DNA of 64,000 nucleotides, taken from contig NZ_CP031967.1 of the NCBI RefSeq assembly GCF_003443615.1, forward strand, positions 1,550,001-1,614,000, read 5' to 3'. The translations under genes were made by a program, and so were the position numbers. This document shows, one piece after another, positions 9,042 through 18,891 of the stretch (its first letter is position 1; every line of letters starts with the position of its first letter). The stretch comes from Alteromonas sp. BL110. GTDB taxonomy: Bacteria; Pseudomonadota; Gammaproteobacteria; Enterobacterales; Alteromonadaceae. The notes beneath the pieces are model-generated. The model did not search any database and was not told the DNA's origin. It was given only the letters and a program-made list of their open reading frames with translations.

Positions 9042-11109
9042 GGCCGTATTGCTCCTTATGCCCTATCCATCTATTAATGATAGCTTGAGCGTGAGACGGG
9101 TATTTGTCCCAAAGGGTATAGGCAATTTCTTGTACTTTAGGAATAAGAGCAGCATCGCGTACTAGATCAGCTATTTTAAGCTCCGCCATTCCGGTTTGTT
9201 TCGTACCCATAAATTCACCCGGCCCTCGAATTTCCAGATCACGCTGGGCAATATAAAACCCGTCGTTAGACTCACGCAGTACACCAAGGCGCTGAGTAGC
9301 GGTTTTAGATAGCGGACTTTGGTACATAAGTACACACTGACTTTCTACTGCACCACGACCAACTCGGCCTCGTAACTGGTGAAGCTGTGCCAAACCCAGG
9401 CGCTCAGGGTTTTCTATTATCATGATGCTGGCATTAGGTACGTCTACACCTACCTCAATAACCGTCGTAGCCACCAGTAAGTCCAGCTTACCGTCTTTAA
9501 AGTCGGCCATAACCTGTGCTTTTTCAGCAGGCTTTAACCGTCCATGAACTAAGCCTACTTGCAAATCTGGCAATGCGGTACGCAAGGTTACCGCAGCGTC
9601 TTCAGCTGCCTGACACTCCAACACTTCCGACTCATCGATAAGCGTACACACCCAATAAGCCTGTCTGCCATTATCTTTACACGCCTGACGCACGCGTTCT
9701 ATCACATCGGCGCGGCGTGTATCAGGAAGCACCACGGTTTGTACCGGCGTTCTGCCGGGCGGCAGTTCATCAATTATCGAAGTATCTAAATCGGCATAAG
9801 CTGTCATGGCCAATGTTCTTGGAATAGGCGTTGCCGTCATAATTAACTGGTGAGGATAGCGACCTTGTTGTTCGCCTTTATCACGCAGAGCTAAACGCTG
9901 ATGTACACCGAAACGGTGCTGCTCATCCACAATAACCAGCGCTAGCTGCTGATAGTTCACGCTTTCTTGGAAAATGGCGTGAGTACCCACCAACATTTGA
10001 ATATCACCAGCCTCTAAGCGCGCCATAACTTCATTGCGCGCTTTACCTTTCAGCTTTCCGGCAAGCCAGCCCACTTCAATACCTAGTGGCTCTAGCCAAC
10101 CTCGAAAGTTATTGGCGTGTTGCTCGGCCAATAGCTCTGTTGGTGCCATTAACGCTACCTGGTGCCCAGCGCCAATGGCCGATAACGCGGCCAGTGCTGC
10201 AACTAAGGTTTTACCCGAGCCCACATCACCTTGTACAAGGCGCATCATAGGCCGCGCGTGCTGCATATCTTTTTGTATATCTTCGACTACCCTTGCCTGT
10301 GCACCGGTAGGCGAAAACGGCAGCTGAGCTAGCATTTTATCGATAAGCGGTTGGTTAACCTTAATAGGAATACCAGGCTGCGCGTCTGATTGCTTTCGTA
10401 CCTTAAGCACACTTAAATGATGAGACAGCAGTTCTTCCAGAATTAATCGATATTGAGCAGGGTGCAGCCCCTCTTCCATTTCATGTACGTCTACATCAGG
10501 CGGCGGGCGGTGCACCAAATGAAGCGCTTCGTTAAGGCTAATCTGATCGTCATAAATGCCTTCTGGTAGCAAATCGGCCAACGCGCCTTTATCTAAAAGC
10601 TGTAAGGCTTGGTCAGTTAAATTGCGCAAAGTAAGTTGTTTTACGCCATCTGTCGTCGGGTAAACCGGCGTAAGTGACTCTTCTGTGGGTGGCGCGTCTT
10701 CGTCCACTAGCTTAAATTCAGGGTGCATCATTTCAATGCCCCACTTGCCAGTACGCACTTCGCCGAAACAGCGCACCGTGTTTCCTGGCGTCATGATAGA
10801 CCGCTGTACGGCGCCAAAGTGGAAAAACCTAAGGGTTATTGTACCTGTGCCGTCGCTTAGCTTTACCACGAGCATGCGTTTCTTGCCGTATTGAATGTCG
10901 GCACTCATTACCTCGCCCTGTACGCTTACATGGGTAAACGGGCGGCATTCTGCCACGCTGTAAATACGGGTTCTGTCTTCGTAGCGATGAGGGAGGTGAA
11001 ACAGAATATCTTGAAGGGTAAACAAGCCAATTTTATTGAGCTTTTCTGCCACCTTTGCGCCTACGCCTTTAAGCGCAGTTATGGGTGTAGTGGCCAGTGC
11101 TTGCATCAA
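9034..11109 (-). CDS. recG: ATP-dependent DNA helicase RecG
   Basis: The 691-residue helicase is full length. It has an N-terminal wedge/OB region (about 1-150), Walker A GDVGSGKT (about 295), DEQH box (VDEQHRFGVHQR), motif III TATPIPRTL, and C-terminal motifs VATTVIEVGVDVPN and QLRGRVGRG. RecG regresses stalled forks and processes Holliday junctions and R-loops. The start MMQ leaves two candidate ATGs three bases apart. It heads the recG-rsmJ-peroxiredoxin unit. In E. coli recG also lies downstream of spoT-trmH, so this part of the gene order is conserved. Confidence 0.97.
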   Translation of the reverse strand: MMQALATTPITALKGVGAKVAEKLNKIGLFTLQDILFHLPHRYEDRTRIYSVAECRPFTHVSVQGEVMSADIQYGKKRMLVVKLSDGTGTITLRFFHFGAVQRSIMTPGNTVRCFGEVRTGKWGIEMMHPEFKLVDEDAPPTEESLTPVYPTTDGVKQLTLRNLTDQALQLLDKGALADLLPEGIYDDQISLNEALHLVHRPPPDVDVHEMEEGLHPAQYRLILEELLSHHLSVLKVRKQSDAQPGIPIKVNQPLIDKMLAQLPFSPTGAQARVVEDIQKDMQHARPMMRLVQGDVGSGKTLVAALAALSAIGAGHQVALMAPTELLAEQHANNFRGWLEPLGIEVGWLAGKLKGKARNEVMARLEAGDIQMLVGTHAIFQESVNYQQLALVIVDEQHRFGVHQRLALRDKGEQQGRYPHQLIMTATPIPRTLAMTAYADLDTSIIDELPPGRTPVQTVVLPDTRRADVIERVRQACKDNGRQAYWVCTLIDESEVLECQAAEDAAVTLRTALPDLQVGLVHGRLKPAEKAQVMADFKDGKLDLLVATTVIEVGVDVPNASIMIIENPERLGLAQLHQLRGRVGRGAVESQCVLMYQSPLSKTATQRLGVLRESNDGFYIAQRDLEIRGPGEFMGTKQTGMAELKIADLVRDAALIPKVQEIAYTLWDKYPSHAQAIINRWIGHKEQYGHA

Positions 11110-11298
11110 GCGACATCCTTCTTATGAAACATAGTTTACTTAGCCTTTAAAGGGCACAAGCTGGTGTTATTCAACGTATTATTAGAAAAGAAGTGTAAAG
11201 GATTGTAGCAGGGTTGGCGAGTACGCTTTAGGCCAGTTTTTTACGCTGGCCCTATGCAAGTGAGAGCAAAAGTAAAAGCAAAACTTGTACGTTAGTTA

Positions 11299-12006
11299 CT
11301 AGTCGGCTTCTAGCGCGTTAGCTTCTGCTTTCGTAATTTGCATTTCTTGCCACCAGCTATCTTCGGCATCCACTTCACCTAGAGTATTAATAGCAGGTAG
11401 TGGCAAACCTTTGCGTTGGCAAAGTTTATACAAACGAGGGTAACCATTTTGAAATGCCAATGCCTGGCATTCTTCTTCAGGTAACTGCTGGGTGTTGTAC
11501 ATACCCGCAATAGTACGCTGACGCTGGGCTTCATAAAGCACCAACGCTGCGGCTACCGATACATTTAGCGACTGCACCATGCCCATCATGGGAATAACGA
11601 TGTCTTGATCGGCAATGGCTTTCGCCTCATCAGAGGCACCGTATTTCTCTTGGCCGAATAAGATAGCAGTAGGCTTTGTGTAATCAACATCGCGAAAATC
11701 TACCGCTGTATCAGATAAATGAGTGACCAGCACCTGCATACCTTGGCCTTTTAGCTCAGCCATTGCATCGCTAATACCATCGTGGTTGGTTTGGCGCACC
11801 CATTGCTGGCTGCCCATGGCCGTGCCACGTCGAAACTGGTATTTCTTTTCCCACACGGTGTGAACGCGATGAATTCCAACGGCGTCACAGGTTCGCACTA
11901 TGGCAGAAACATTGTGAGGCTTATGCACATTTTCAAGACAAACCGTAAGGTCAGTTTGCCTTTTTTCCAACACATCTCTAATGCGTTGGTAACGCTCAGG
12001 TGACAT
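11299..12006 (-). CDS. trmH: tRNA (guanosine-18-2'-O)-methyltransferase TrmH
   Basis: The 235-residue SpoU/SPOUT methyltransferase carries all three trefoil-knot motifs: NVSAIVRTCDAVG (motif 1), LFGQEKYGAS (motif 2) and IPMMGMVQSLNVSVAAAL (motif 3). The C-terminal extension is typical of TrmH and not of TrmL. It methylates the ribose of G18 in tRNA. Its start lies 3 bp downstream of ridA, within a spoT-ridA-trmH transcript. A gap of about 190 bp without evident genes separates it from recG. Confidence 0.95.
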   Translation of the reverse strand: MSPERYQRIRDVLEKRQTDLTVCLENVHKPHNVSAIVRTCDAVGIHRVHTVWEKKYQFRRGTAMGSQQWVRQTNHDGISDAMAELKGQGMQVLVTHLSDTAVDFRDVDYTKPTAILFGQEKYGASDEAKAIADQDIVIPMMGMVQSLNVSVAAALVLYEAQRQRTIAGMYNTQQLPEEECQALAFQNGYPRLYKLCQRKGLPLPAINTLGEVDAEDSWWQEMQITKAEANALEAD

Positions 12007-12009
12007 GGC

Positions 12010-12396
12010 TTACTCCGGCAGTTCCATCACACCATCAATTTCAATTTGTGCGCCTTTAGGCAGCGCTGATACCTGAACGGCAGCGCGAGCTGGGTAAGGC
12101 TTATTGAAGTAACGGCTCATAATTTCGTTAACCGTTGCGAAGTGACCCAGATCAATCAGAAAGATATTCACTTTTACTAAGTCGTTCGTGGTGCCGCCAG
12201 CAGCGTCACAAACAGCTTTAATGTTTTCAAAAACTTGTACCGCTTGCGCTTCAAAATCGTCAGAAACCATTTCCATGGTTTCTGCAACCAATGGAATTTG
12301 GCCTGAAAGGTAAACAGTGGTGCCTGCTTTTACCGCTTGGCTGTAAGTACCAATAGCAGCAGGTGCCTTATCGGTCTGAATAATAGACTTAGACAT
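12010..12396 (-). CDS. ridA: RidA-family 2-iminobutanoate/2-iminopropanoate deaminase
   Basis: The 128-residue YjgF/YER057c/UK114 protein has the family signatures [20 protein letters not shown] at the N-terminus and the catalytic Arg region [20 protein letters not shown] near the C-terminus (Arg about 105). It hydrolyses reactive enamine/imine intermediates released by PLP enzymes and acts as a cytosolic trimer. The insertion of ridA between spoT and trmH is common in gammaproteobacteria. Spacing to both neighbours is short, supporting one operon. Confidence 0.95.
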   Translation of the reverse strand: MSKSIIQTDKAPAAIGTYSQAVKAGTTVYLSGQIPLVAETMEMVSDDFEAQAVQVFENIKAVCDAAGGTTNDLVKVNIFLIDLGHFATVNEIMSRYFNKPYPARAAVQVSALPKGAQIEIDGVMELPE

Positions 12397-12420
12397 AGTA
12401 GTTCCTAAATTTTGTAGTAA

Positions 12421-14532
12421 TTAGTGTCGTGATTGACTATGACGAGACACTTTCTGAACTTCCGGCATGGTGCGTATTTTCTTCATTACTCGCGCCAAGT
12501 GCACTCGGTTGTGCGTGGTAAGTTCTAGGTCGATAAAGTAGATATTACTCTCTTTTTCTTCAGTTTGCAGACCAATGATGTTGGAATCGCACCCTGAAAT
12601 AGTGTTCGTTAAAGTTGCCAGTGTGCCCTGATGGTTTATCAGTTCTATGCGCAGTGATGCTTTGAATTCACCCTGCGGGTTGTCGTCCCATTGCATAGGC
12701 AGCACGCGCTGAGGCTCTTCTCGAGTAAGCTTGCGAATGTTATTGCACCCAATTTGGTGAATAGTCATACCGCGGCCTGGGCTTAATACCGCTACAATTT
12801 CATCGTCAGGAATAGGATGGCAACAGCGAGAATAGTGCACAAGCAAGCCTTCTGTACCGCGAATAGCCACATTGCCTTTTTTGTCAGATAAATCAGTGGT
12901 GCTTTCACCTAATAAACGGCGCGCTACGATGGCGCTTAGCTCGTTACCAAGGCCAATATCTACTAACAAATCGTCAAAATTAGCGTGCTTGGTTTCCGCT
13001 ACCACACGTTCGATATCTTCATTTGGAATATCGTCTAATTTAACGCTACCTAACGCATGGCGAAGCAGTCGGTTCCCCATGTTCACAGCTTCTTGAGAAT
13101 GCTGTTTACGCAGGTATTGGCGGATACGCGTTCGCGCGCGGGCACTCACCACAAAGTTTAGCCAGTTCGCATTAGGCTTCGCTTTAGGCGAGGTAATAAT
13201 TTCCACGGTTTGGCCGTTTTCAAGGGGCTTACTTAAGCTGAAGTTCCTGCGCTCAACGCGCACACCTACACAGGTATTACCTACATCAGAGTGTACCGCG
13301 TAGGCAAAGTCGACGGCGGTTGCGCCCGTTGGCAGCTCGATAATTCGCCCGTCTGGCGTAAATACGTAAATTTCATCAGGAAATAGATCAGTCTTAACCG
13401 ATTCGATGAATTCAAACGATGAACTAGCCGATTGTTGTAGCTCAAGCAAGCTTTGCATCCACTTGCGAGCACGTAGCTGTGCAGTAGTACCATTATCGCC
13501 CGGCTCTTTATAAAGCCAGTGCGCAGCTACCCCTTTATCTGCCATTTGGTCCATTTCCTGGGTTCGAATTTGAATTTCAACAGGAATACCATGAGGACCA
13601 ATTAACGACGTATGTAACGACTGATAGCCGTTAGTACGAGGAATAGCAATATAGTCTTTAAAGCGGTTTTCAATTGGCTTGTACAAACCATGCATGGCGC
13701 CAAGCGCGCGATAGCAGCTGTCTACTGATTTAACGACTATACGAAACGCATAAATATCCATTACCTCGTTGAACATAAGTTCTTTGTTTTTCATTTTTCG
13801 GTAAATGGAATACAGGTGCTTCTCACGGCCTAATACATCAGACTCTATCTCGTAGGCATCAAGGCGCGTGTTAAGCTCTTCGCGAATATTCTCGATGATT
13901 TCTTTACGATTTCCCCGCGCTTGACGTACCGCAGATTTTAATGCCCGATGACGCATGGGGTACATGGCCTGAAAACCTAAATCTTCAAGCTCATTTTTAA
14001 TATCGTGAATACCCAAACGGTGGGCTATAGGTGCATATATTTCTAGCGTTTCGCGAGCTATACGACGGCGCTTATCAGGACGTAGAGAGCCCAGCGTGCG
14101 CATATTGTGGGTGCGGTCTGCAAGCTTAATAAGAATAACCCTGATGTCTTGCACCATGGCCATCATCATTTTGCGAAAGTTTTCCGCCTGCGCTTCTTGT
14201 TTAGTGCTAAAAGCAAGTTTATCTAGCTTACTAACACCTTCTACCAGTTCGGCAACGGTCTCACCAAACGCTTCAGCTAAATCTTCTTTGCTGTAATGGG
14301 TATCTTCAATAACGTCGTGAAGAAGCGCTGCCATGATCGTTTCGTGATCAAGGTGCATATCGGCAAGAATACCCGCGACAGCCACAGGGTGAGTAATATA
14401 CGGATCGCCACTTGAACGCATTTGCCCATCGTGCGCATCTTGAGCTAGCACAAAAGAATCCTGAACCAGCTGAACGCGCTCTGCTGGCAAGTACTCTACA
14501 ACTTTCTGCTTTAAACCTTCAAACAAATACAC
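12421..14532 (-). CDS. spoT: Bifunctional (p)ppGpp synthase/hydrolase SpoT
   Basis: The 703-residue Rel/Spo protein has the full domain set. The N-terminal HD hydrolase has its catalytic HD at residues 72-73 (ALLHDVIEDT). The synthetase domain follows (EKHLYSIYRKMKNK and RTNGYQSLHTS). Then come TGS (DEIYVFTPDGRIIELPTGATAVDFAYAVHS), a helical/CC region and a C-terminal ACT/RRM domain. An intact hydrolase motif and the position next to rpoZ identify it as SpoT rather than RelA. It sets the alarmone level in response to nutrient and fatty-acid stress. Confidence 0.96.
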   Translation of the reverse strand: MYLFEGLKQKVVEYLPAERVQLVQDSFVLAQDAHDGQMRSSGDPYITHPVAVAGILADMHLDHETIMAALLHDVIEDTHYSKEDLAEAFGETVAELVEGVSKLDKLAFSTKQEAQAENFRKMMMAMVQDIRVILIKLADRTHNMRTLGSLRPDKRRRIARETLEIYAPIAHRLGIHDIKNELEDLGFQAMYPMRHRALKSAVRQARGNRKEIIENIREELNTRLDAYEIESDVLGREKHLYSIYRKMKNKELMFNEVMDIYAFRIVVKSVDSCYRALGAMHGLYKPIENRFKDYIAIPRTNGYQSLHTSLIGPHGIPVEIQIRTQEMDQMADKGVAAHWLYKEPGDNGTTAQLRARKWMQSLLELQQSASSSFEFIESVKTDLFPDEIYVFTPDGRIIELPTGATAVDFAYAVHSDVGNTCVGVRVERRNFSLSKPLENGQTVEIITSPKAKPNANWLNFVVSARARTRIRQYLRKQHSQEAVNMGNRLLRHALGSVKLDDIPNEDIERVVAETKHANFDDLLVDIGLGNELSAIVARRLLGESTTDLSDKKGNVAIRGTEGLLVHYSRCCHPIPDDEIVAVLSPGRGMTIHQIGCNNIRKLTREEPQRVLPMQWDDNPQGEFKASLRIELINHQGTLATLTNTISGCDSNIIGLQTEEKESNIYFIDLELTTHNRVHLARVMKKIRTMPEVQKVSRHSQSRH

Positions 14533-14605
14533 AGTGAAGCGTTACCCTTATATATCTTGACACCCTAAGAATACGTTTAATTGTGCAATAAGCCAATACA
14601 CCAAA

Positions 14606-14641
14606 AGCAAAGCGCCAGTGCTTTTTTCAAAGCACTGGCGC
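14606..14641 (-). terminator. Hairpin between rpoZ and spoT, probable terminator or attenuator
   Basis: A 13-bp perfect stem GCGCCAGTGCTTT / AAAGCACTGGCGC is followed on the minus strand by TTTGCTTTT. It lies between rpoZ and spoT. It could partly terminate transcription after rpoZ, so spoT may also have its own promoter. Confidence 0.75.
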
Positions 14642-14673
14642 CAAAATATCGATAAAACCGTTAAAAAGAGGTC

Positions 14674-14946
14674 TTATTGATCAGATAGAATATTTGCCAC
14701 TGATGCAAATTCAGCGTGTTCTTGCTGCTCTTGTGCTTGAAGTTCTGCTTGTTCAAGAGTCGATGCAGTTACCAAACCTTCTTCAATTTCACGAAGCGCT
14801 GTTACCGTTGGCTTATCGTTTTGAACGTCAACCATAGGATCTTTGCCTCCAGTGGCAATTTGACGAGCACGGCGTGCAGCAACAAGCACTAGGTCAAAGC
14901 GGTTACCAATTTTATCTACGGCATCTTCTACAGTTACGCGAGCCAT
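14674..14946 (-). CDS. rpoZ: RNA polymerase omega subunit
   Basis: The 90-residue protein matches omega throughout: [20 protein letters not shown], then [12 protein letters not shown] and [15 protein letters not shown]. It assists RNA polymerase assembly and forms part of the ppGpp site. ATTTCTCCGAAA on the plus strand gives a GGAGAAAT ribosome-binding site on the minus strand. In E. coli gmk lies immediately upstream. Here gmk is about 22.8 kb away with an accessory island between, so rpoZ needs a promoter in the short segment upstream. A TATACT hexamer lies at 14997-15002 (minus strand), but I see no good -35. Confidence 0.97.
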   Translation of the reverse strand: MARVTVEDAVDKIGNRFDLVLVAARRARQIATGGKDPMVDVQNDKPTVTALREIEEGLVTASTLEQAELQAQEQQEHAEFASVANILSDQ

Positions 14947-15424
14947 GTATTTCTCCGAAAATTAGGTTGAGCAAGTTATTCAAAAAACGGCCGCGTAGTA
15001 TACACAGATACACTGCACGATCCTAGTATTTTGTTTGAATTTGAAGCAGTCAGATCGCAGGGCGACCTTATCGTTAATGAAATATTATTCCTAACTTGGA
15101 CAATACTAACCAAAGGTAGTCGCGATCGTACCACTAAACCGTGAAACCCGAGGTATAAAGATAGAGCATCAACAGGCTAGAGATTTACTGTATAAGTTAA
15201 TTTATCGTCGTATTATATATTGTAATAAAAAAGTAATATTAAATATTACAAAACATGTTTTAAAAAATGATTCCTTAACCTATCATAATGGTTAGGTTTT
15301 GTGTAGTGTTTTACTATTGATTGAATATTAGAATGCTAGGCTATTTCTTTAATCTGAATCGTAATATACCTGAAGAGCCCGACCTAGCACTTCATTTTTG
15401 TATCAAAGGGAATTGTGTGTTGAA
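14947..15424. other. Intergenic segment at the left boundary of the island
   Basis: No gene is seen in about 480 bp between the divergent rpoZ and the ToxR-like regulator. It should hold both promoters. Base composition turns clearly AT-rich from about 15180. I see no tRNA, no integrase gene and no direct-repeat attachment site that would explain the insertion. Confidence 0.5.
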
Positions 15425-17611
15425 ATGGGACATGTAGTAGATAACGAGATCAGTTTTTCGAGAAAAATTAAGCATGTTATCTTGGGTCACTGGCATCTAT
15501 CAATTAAACACCAAACTCTTAACGACGGTGACATTTCTAGAGAGCTAGAACCCCTTATTTTTGGTATCCTCGTATATTTTATCAGAAACAACGACAGAGT
15601 CATTACTAGGCAAGAGCTTGCCGATGAAGTATGGAAACAAAACTACGTTGACGACAACGCGATAAATCGAGCGATGTCTGAACTAAGAAAAGCGCTGAAG
15701 TCAGAAAAACAACGTGCACAGATCATCAAAACCCACTATCGCGTTGGCTATAGCCTCTCTGTAGTGCCCGAAGTTGAGTATATTGATGTATCGAAGCAAA
15801 AAGAAACACCAGTCTCCCCTGCTCCTTCAGAAGCGATAGAAAGCAGTGACATAGCTGAACGCACTGACTTTAAAATAACAAAAAAGATGAAATTCTTCCC
15901 TGGTGTCTTACTGACTCTCGTATTTGCCATCGCGGCTGCATATTACTTTACTTCAAGCAGAGCATCTAAATCACAGGAACAGAGCCCCGTTACAGTAAAA
16001 GAAACATTACTATCATGGAAAAAAGGTGTTTCAGTGGCGCCGTTAATGTCTAAAAGCAAGCGCTATCTTGCCTACACATACAAGGGTTCTGACGACACTT
16101 CTTTCGGTTTATACATTAAGAATACTGAAACACTTGAAGAGATGCGTCTTTCGGAAGATGGCGCACAGCTATATCCCATTGCATGGTCAGAAGAAGACAG
16201 TCTCTTTTATCAAATGGTGGATATGGAAGCGGAACAACCCTGTCAAGTATGGAAAGTCGATTTGGCAGAAAATGGTATTAACAGTAATCATAGCAAATTA
16301 TTCGACTGTTACGGCATTAACTTACTGCACGCTGATACTTCTGACAATGGCAAAACCCTGCTATACACTAAATTTAACTACCGCAACATTCCGAATTTAT
16401 CTTCTATTGTACATAGAGACCTAGAAAAAAACACTGAGTTCCAAATATCTTCGCCTCAGGTTTCAGAATTCGGAGACTATTTTGTTAAGATCTCACATTC
16501 CGGCAAAAAAGTAGCTATTTTACGCAAACAAGCTAAAGGCGTTAAAATACTTGTTGCAAACAAAGATGGAAGTAGCCCTCGAGAAGTGATTTCTGTTGAT
16601 TACTTCGTCGATGCAATTGGCTGGTCAGAAGATGACTCTCGGCTTTTCTGGCTTAATCGCGATGGCACATCAATTGTGTCTCTATCAATAAACTCTTTGG
16701 AGTTGTCTTATCACACGTTGGACACAGAATCGGTAGAGGGTGGCAAAATTGGTATTAACCTGGTGGATGAAAGCACAATGATTATAGCAACCGATTATGC
16801 AGACTCAAACTTGTATAGTCTAAGTACCAACGAACTTCAGCCAAAAGATTTCTCGAGCACAAATCGTTTAGAAATAACAGCATCCTCATTACACAATAAC
16901 GAGGCCATAATGTACTTAGTTGGCTGGAAAAAACAGGCGCTATGGAAGGCCGAAAACGGGTCTAGGCAAGAGTTATTTGATTCGATGCCGGATAAAAAAA
17001 TCAGCTATATGGCCGTTGCCCCAAATGACGTTAAATTTGGGTTGGCAAATAAAGACTCAATTTACATCTACAACACTAAGTCACTTGAATTAGTAGATGA
17101 AATTAGTCCACCCGGTTTGATCAGCGATTTTTCGTGGCCGTTCAACAACACATTGCTCATCACATATGAAGTGGACGACAAAGCAAATGCTTGGTTTTAT
17201 GACCTTGATTCAAAAAAATATGTGTTGATTGCCAAAGACGTCCTCGGCGCTGCAAGAGTCGTTAATGGCAATACTTTAGTTTATCTGAACTACGATCATA
17301 ATCTTGTTAAGCAAAACCTTGATACTGGAGAGAAAACTATTGTGGTAGAACTATCTGCAGCAGCTAAGCTGCGCTGGACAGTTAATGAACGATTTATTTA
17401 TTACACTGAAGATGCAACCACAGTATACCAAGTACCTCTAAATGATCAGAACAATAAGGTAAAGAAGGTTGCGCATACGCATGAAAAGGAAATATGGCGA
17501 TTAACAGCTAATAATAGCGGAAAGCAGCCGGAGCTATTCCTCACATTAATAGAGCAGAAAAATAATATGCTGTTAAAGCTTGATATCGAATTTAAAGCGC
17601 CCCTCGATTGA
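15425..17611 (+). CDS. ToxR/CadC-like membrane transcriptional regulator with PD40/beta-propeller-like periplasmic part
   Basis: From the ATG at 15425 the product has 728 residues; a TTG start at 15398 is possible, and AAAGGG at about 15406 does not decide between them. The N-terminal ~100 residues are an OmpR/CadC-type winged helix (ELEPLIFGILVYFIRNNDRVITRQELADEVW, then AINRAMSELRKALKS and IIKTHYRVGYSLS). One transmembrane helix follows (VLLTLVFAIAAAYYF, about 160-177). The long periplasmic part has repeated W-S-x-D-x-x-L/F-like blades typical of TolB/PD40 propellers. Such proteins bind DNA while anchored in the membrane and sense periplasmic signals. It sits at the island edge, so control of the bacteriocin genes is plausible but not shown. 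Confidence 0.85.
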   Translation: MGHVVDNEISFSRKIKHVILGHWHLSIKHQTLNDGDISRELEPLIFGILVYFIRNNDRVITRQELADEVWKQNYVDDNAINRAMSELRKALKSEKQRAQIIKTHYRVGYSLSVVPEVEYIDVSKQKETPVSPAPSEAIESSDIAERTDFKITKKMKFFPGVLLTLVFAIAAAYYFTSSRASKSQEQSPVTVKETLLSWKKGVSVAPLMSKSKRYLAYTYKGSDDTSFGLYIKNTETLEEMRLSEDGAQLYPIAWSEEDSLFYQMVDMEAEQPCQVWKVDLAENGINSNHSKLFDCYGINLLHADTSDNGKTLLYTKFNYRNIPNLSSIVHRDLEKNTEFQISSPQVSEFGDYFVKISHSGKKVAILRKQAKGVKILVANKDGSSPREVISVDYFVDAIGWSEDDSRLFWLNRDGTSIVSLSINSLELSYHTLDTESVEGGKIGINLVDESTMIIATDYADSNLYSLSTNELQPKDFSSTNRLEITASSLHNNEAIMYLVGWKKQALWKAENGSRQELFDSMPDKKISYMAVAPNDVKFGLANKDSIYIYNTKSLELVDEISPPGLISDFSWPFNNTLLITYEVDDKANAWFYDLDSKKYVLIAKDVLGAARVVNGNTLVYLNYDHNLVKQNLDTGEKTIVVELSAAAKLRWTVNERFIYYTEDATTVYQVPLNDQNNKVKKVAHTHEKEIWRLTANNSGKQPELFLTLIEQKNNMLLKLDIEFKAPLD

Positions 17612-17678
17612 TGGATTTTAGTTTCGGTTTATAGCTACCATAATGAATCGACCAGACTATACTAGACTGATTTTCTGT

Positions 17679-18015
17679 TTAAATTCTTCTCTTTATTCGT
17701 TCTCGCTCGAATAGTTCGAAGAAGCTTTCTGCTACAACATTATCTTTGCAGTCGCTTCGACAAATTATTGTAGCCTTGAGTTCGTACTCTGTTATAAAGT
17801 CGCTGCATTCATAGCTTGTAAATTGACTAATCTGATCTGAGTTTGTACGTACCTGCTTTTAGACTTTCGTCTTCTAACTGTCGTTTTGACTTTGGCTTAT
17901 CCATCCATGCATAGAACTTGGTTTACTGTATTGCAAGCGCTTGCCACCCAATTATCTCGGTCAATAACTTTTTAGTGGCCTGTATTTTAAACTCTTCTGT
18001 AAATCGCTAAGACAT
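17679..18015 (-). pseudogene. IS3-family transposase relic (orfA start plus orfB end)
   Basis: On the minus strand an AGGAGTAAAG ribosome-binding site precedes ATG TCT TAG CGA..., so codon 3 is a stop. The frame then continues as RFTEEFKIQATKKLLTEI, the usual start of an IS3-family OrfA. At the far end the minus strand reads SDCKDNVVAESFFELFERER to a TAA at 17679, the classic C-terminus of IS3 OrfB. About 340 bp remain of an element normally near 1.2-1.5 kb, so it has a large internal deletion as well as the nonsense codon. I could not identify terminal inverted repeats. Confidence 0.85.
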
Positions 18016-18390
18016 CTTTACTCCTTAGTACACATACTGAAAAAGCAATTTAGTGTCGAAGATAACCTAGACTATTCAAAAACTCGCGGATTCAACACTT
18101 ATTAAACGCGATATTTGTACATATTTAGTTACATTTTAAAAATGTTAATATTATTAATTCCTGAGACATCATTATGAAACAGTAATGTTTACGCATAAGT
18201 AGCTGTTATTAATACACTTTGTTGATTTTTGACTTAGCCGTAATTTAGGTACAGGATTAGATGGACTTTCAGCTTGGGGTTGCTTTTATCAAATTATCGA
18301 GTTGTTAGTACTACTAAGAATCGAGACGCCTTATAGAGGCCGCTCGGTCAATATGTTGTTAACTTAAAGGGGAAGTGGACAGTACTATTT

Positions 18391-18639
18391 ATGTACGAAC
18401 TAACCGAAACTAACTTGTCAAATGTAACAGGTGGAAACGCAGACAGAGAAACAAACCAACTTATGGCATCTATGTTTGCTGGCGCGGTATCAGGAGGAAA
18501 TGGATTCGTAATGGCAGGCGCTGCTTATTTAATGGGCTTAACATATGACTTTTCACCTTCAGGCAATACGGGGCCCTCTGGCCCTGCTTCAAATCATCTA
18601 ACAACAGCCCAATTTAGAAGTATGCATCGGGGCGAGTAA
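18391..18639 (+). CDS. Double-glycine-leader class II bacteriocin-like precursor
   Basis: The 82-residue peptide has leader MYELTETNLSNVTGG, a textbook GG leader for C39-peptidase exporters. The predicted core (from residue 16) holds a hydrophobic Gly/Ala segment (MFAGAVSGGNGFVMAGAAYL) with GxxxG-like spacing, then a polar Gly/Ser/Pro tail. It has no cysteine in the core. The ribosome-binding site is weak: AAAGGGGA ends 17 bp before the ATG. The gene starts 7 bp before a small membrane protein that could be its immunity factor. Processing by the exporter at 32598-34814 is an inference. Confidence 0.75.
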   Translation: MYELTETNLSNVTGGNADRETNQLMASMFAGAVSGGNGFVMAGAAYLMGLTYDFSPSGNTGPSGPASNHLTTAQFRSMHRGE

Positions 18640-18646
18640 ACGAAAG

Positions 18647-18841
18647 ATGAAAAACCGTTTATCCTATTGGAGTAATTTAATTTTCTCACTTATCACCTGT
18701 ATGGTCATAATTGCGTGTTTTTTTACCCCAGATATGTTCATTGAATATAGCCTCATTAGATTGATAATTCTAATTGGTGGTGGACTCTTGCCCTTGAAAT
18801 ATCTTATTACAATAGGTTCTTTCTCGAAAAGTCGTGATTGA
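18647..18841 (+). CDS. Small two-helix membrane protein, candidate bacteriocin immunity protein
   Basis: The 64-residue product has two predicted membrane helices (about 8-28 and 35-57) and a charged C-terminus (SFSKSRD). It starts 7 bp after the GG-leader peptide gene, with GAAAGATG acting as start context. I do not recognise a family. Small integral-membrane proteins directly downstream of class II bacteriocin genes usually protect the producer, so immunity is the best guess from position. Confidence 0.5.
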   Translation: MKNRLSYWSNLIFSLITCMVIIACFFTPDMFIEYSLIRLIILIGGGLLPLKYLITIGSFSKSRD

Positions 18842-18891
18842 TTACTTGCGTTAGTAAAATACGGTTTTCAGTAAGCGTCCGGCAATCCCAC

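Noticed and set aside
8671-9165. Plus-strand reading frame of 164 codons
   Set aside because: It is antisense to rsmJ and the end of recG, with Ser/Pro/Thr-rich composition typical of shadow frames.
14947-15424. Integration attachment site or tRNA at the island edge
   Set aside because: No tRNA-like fold and no long direct repeat shared with 37391-37710 could be seen.
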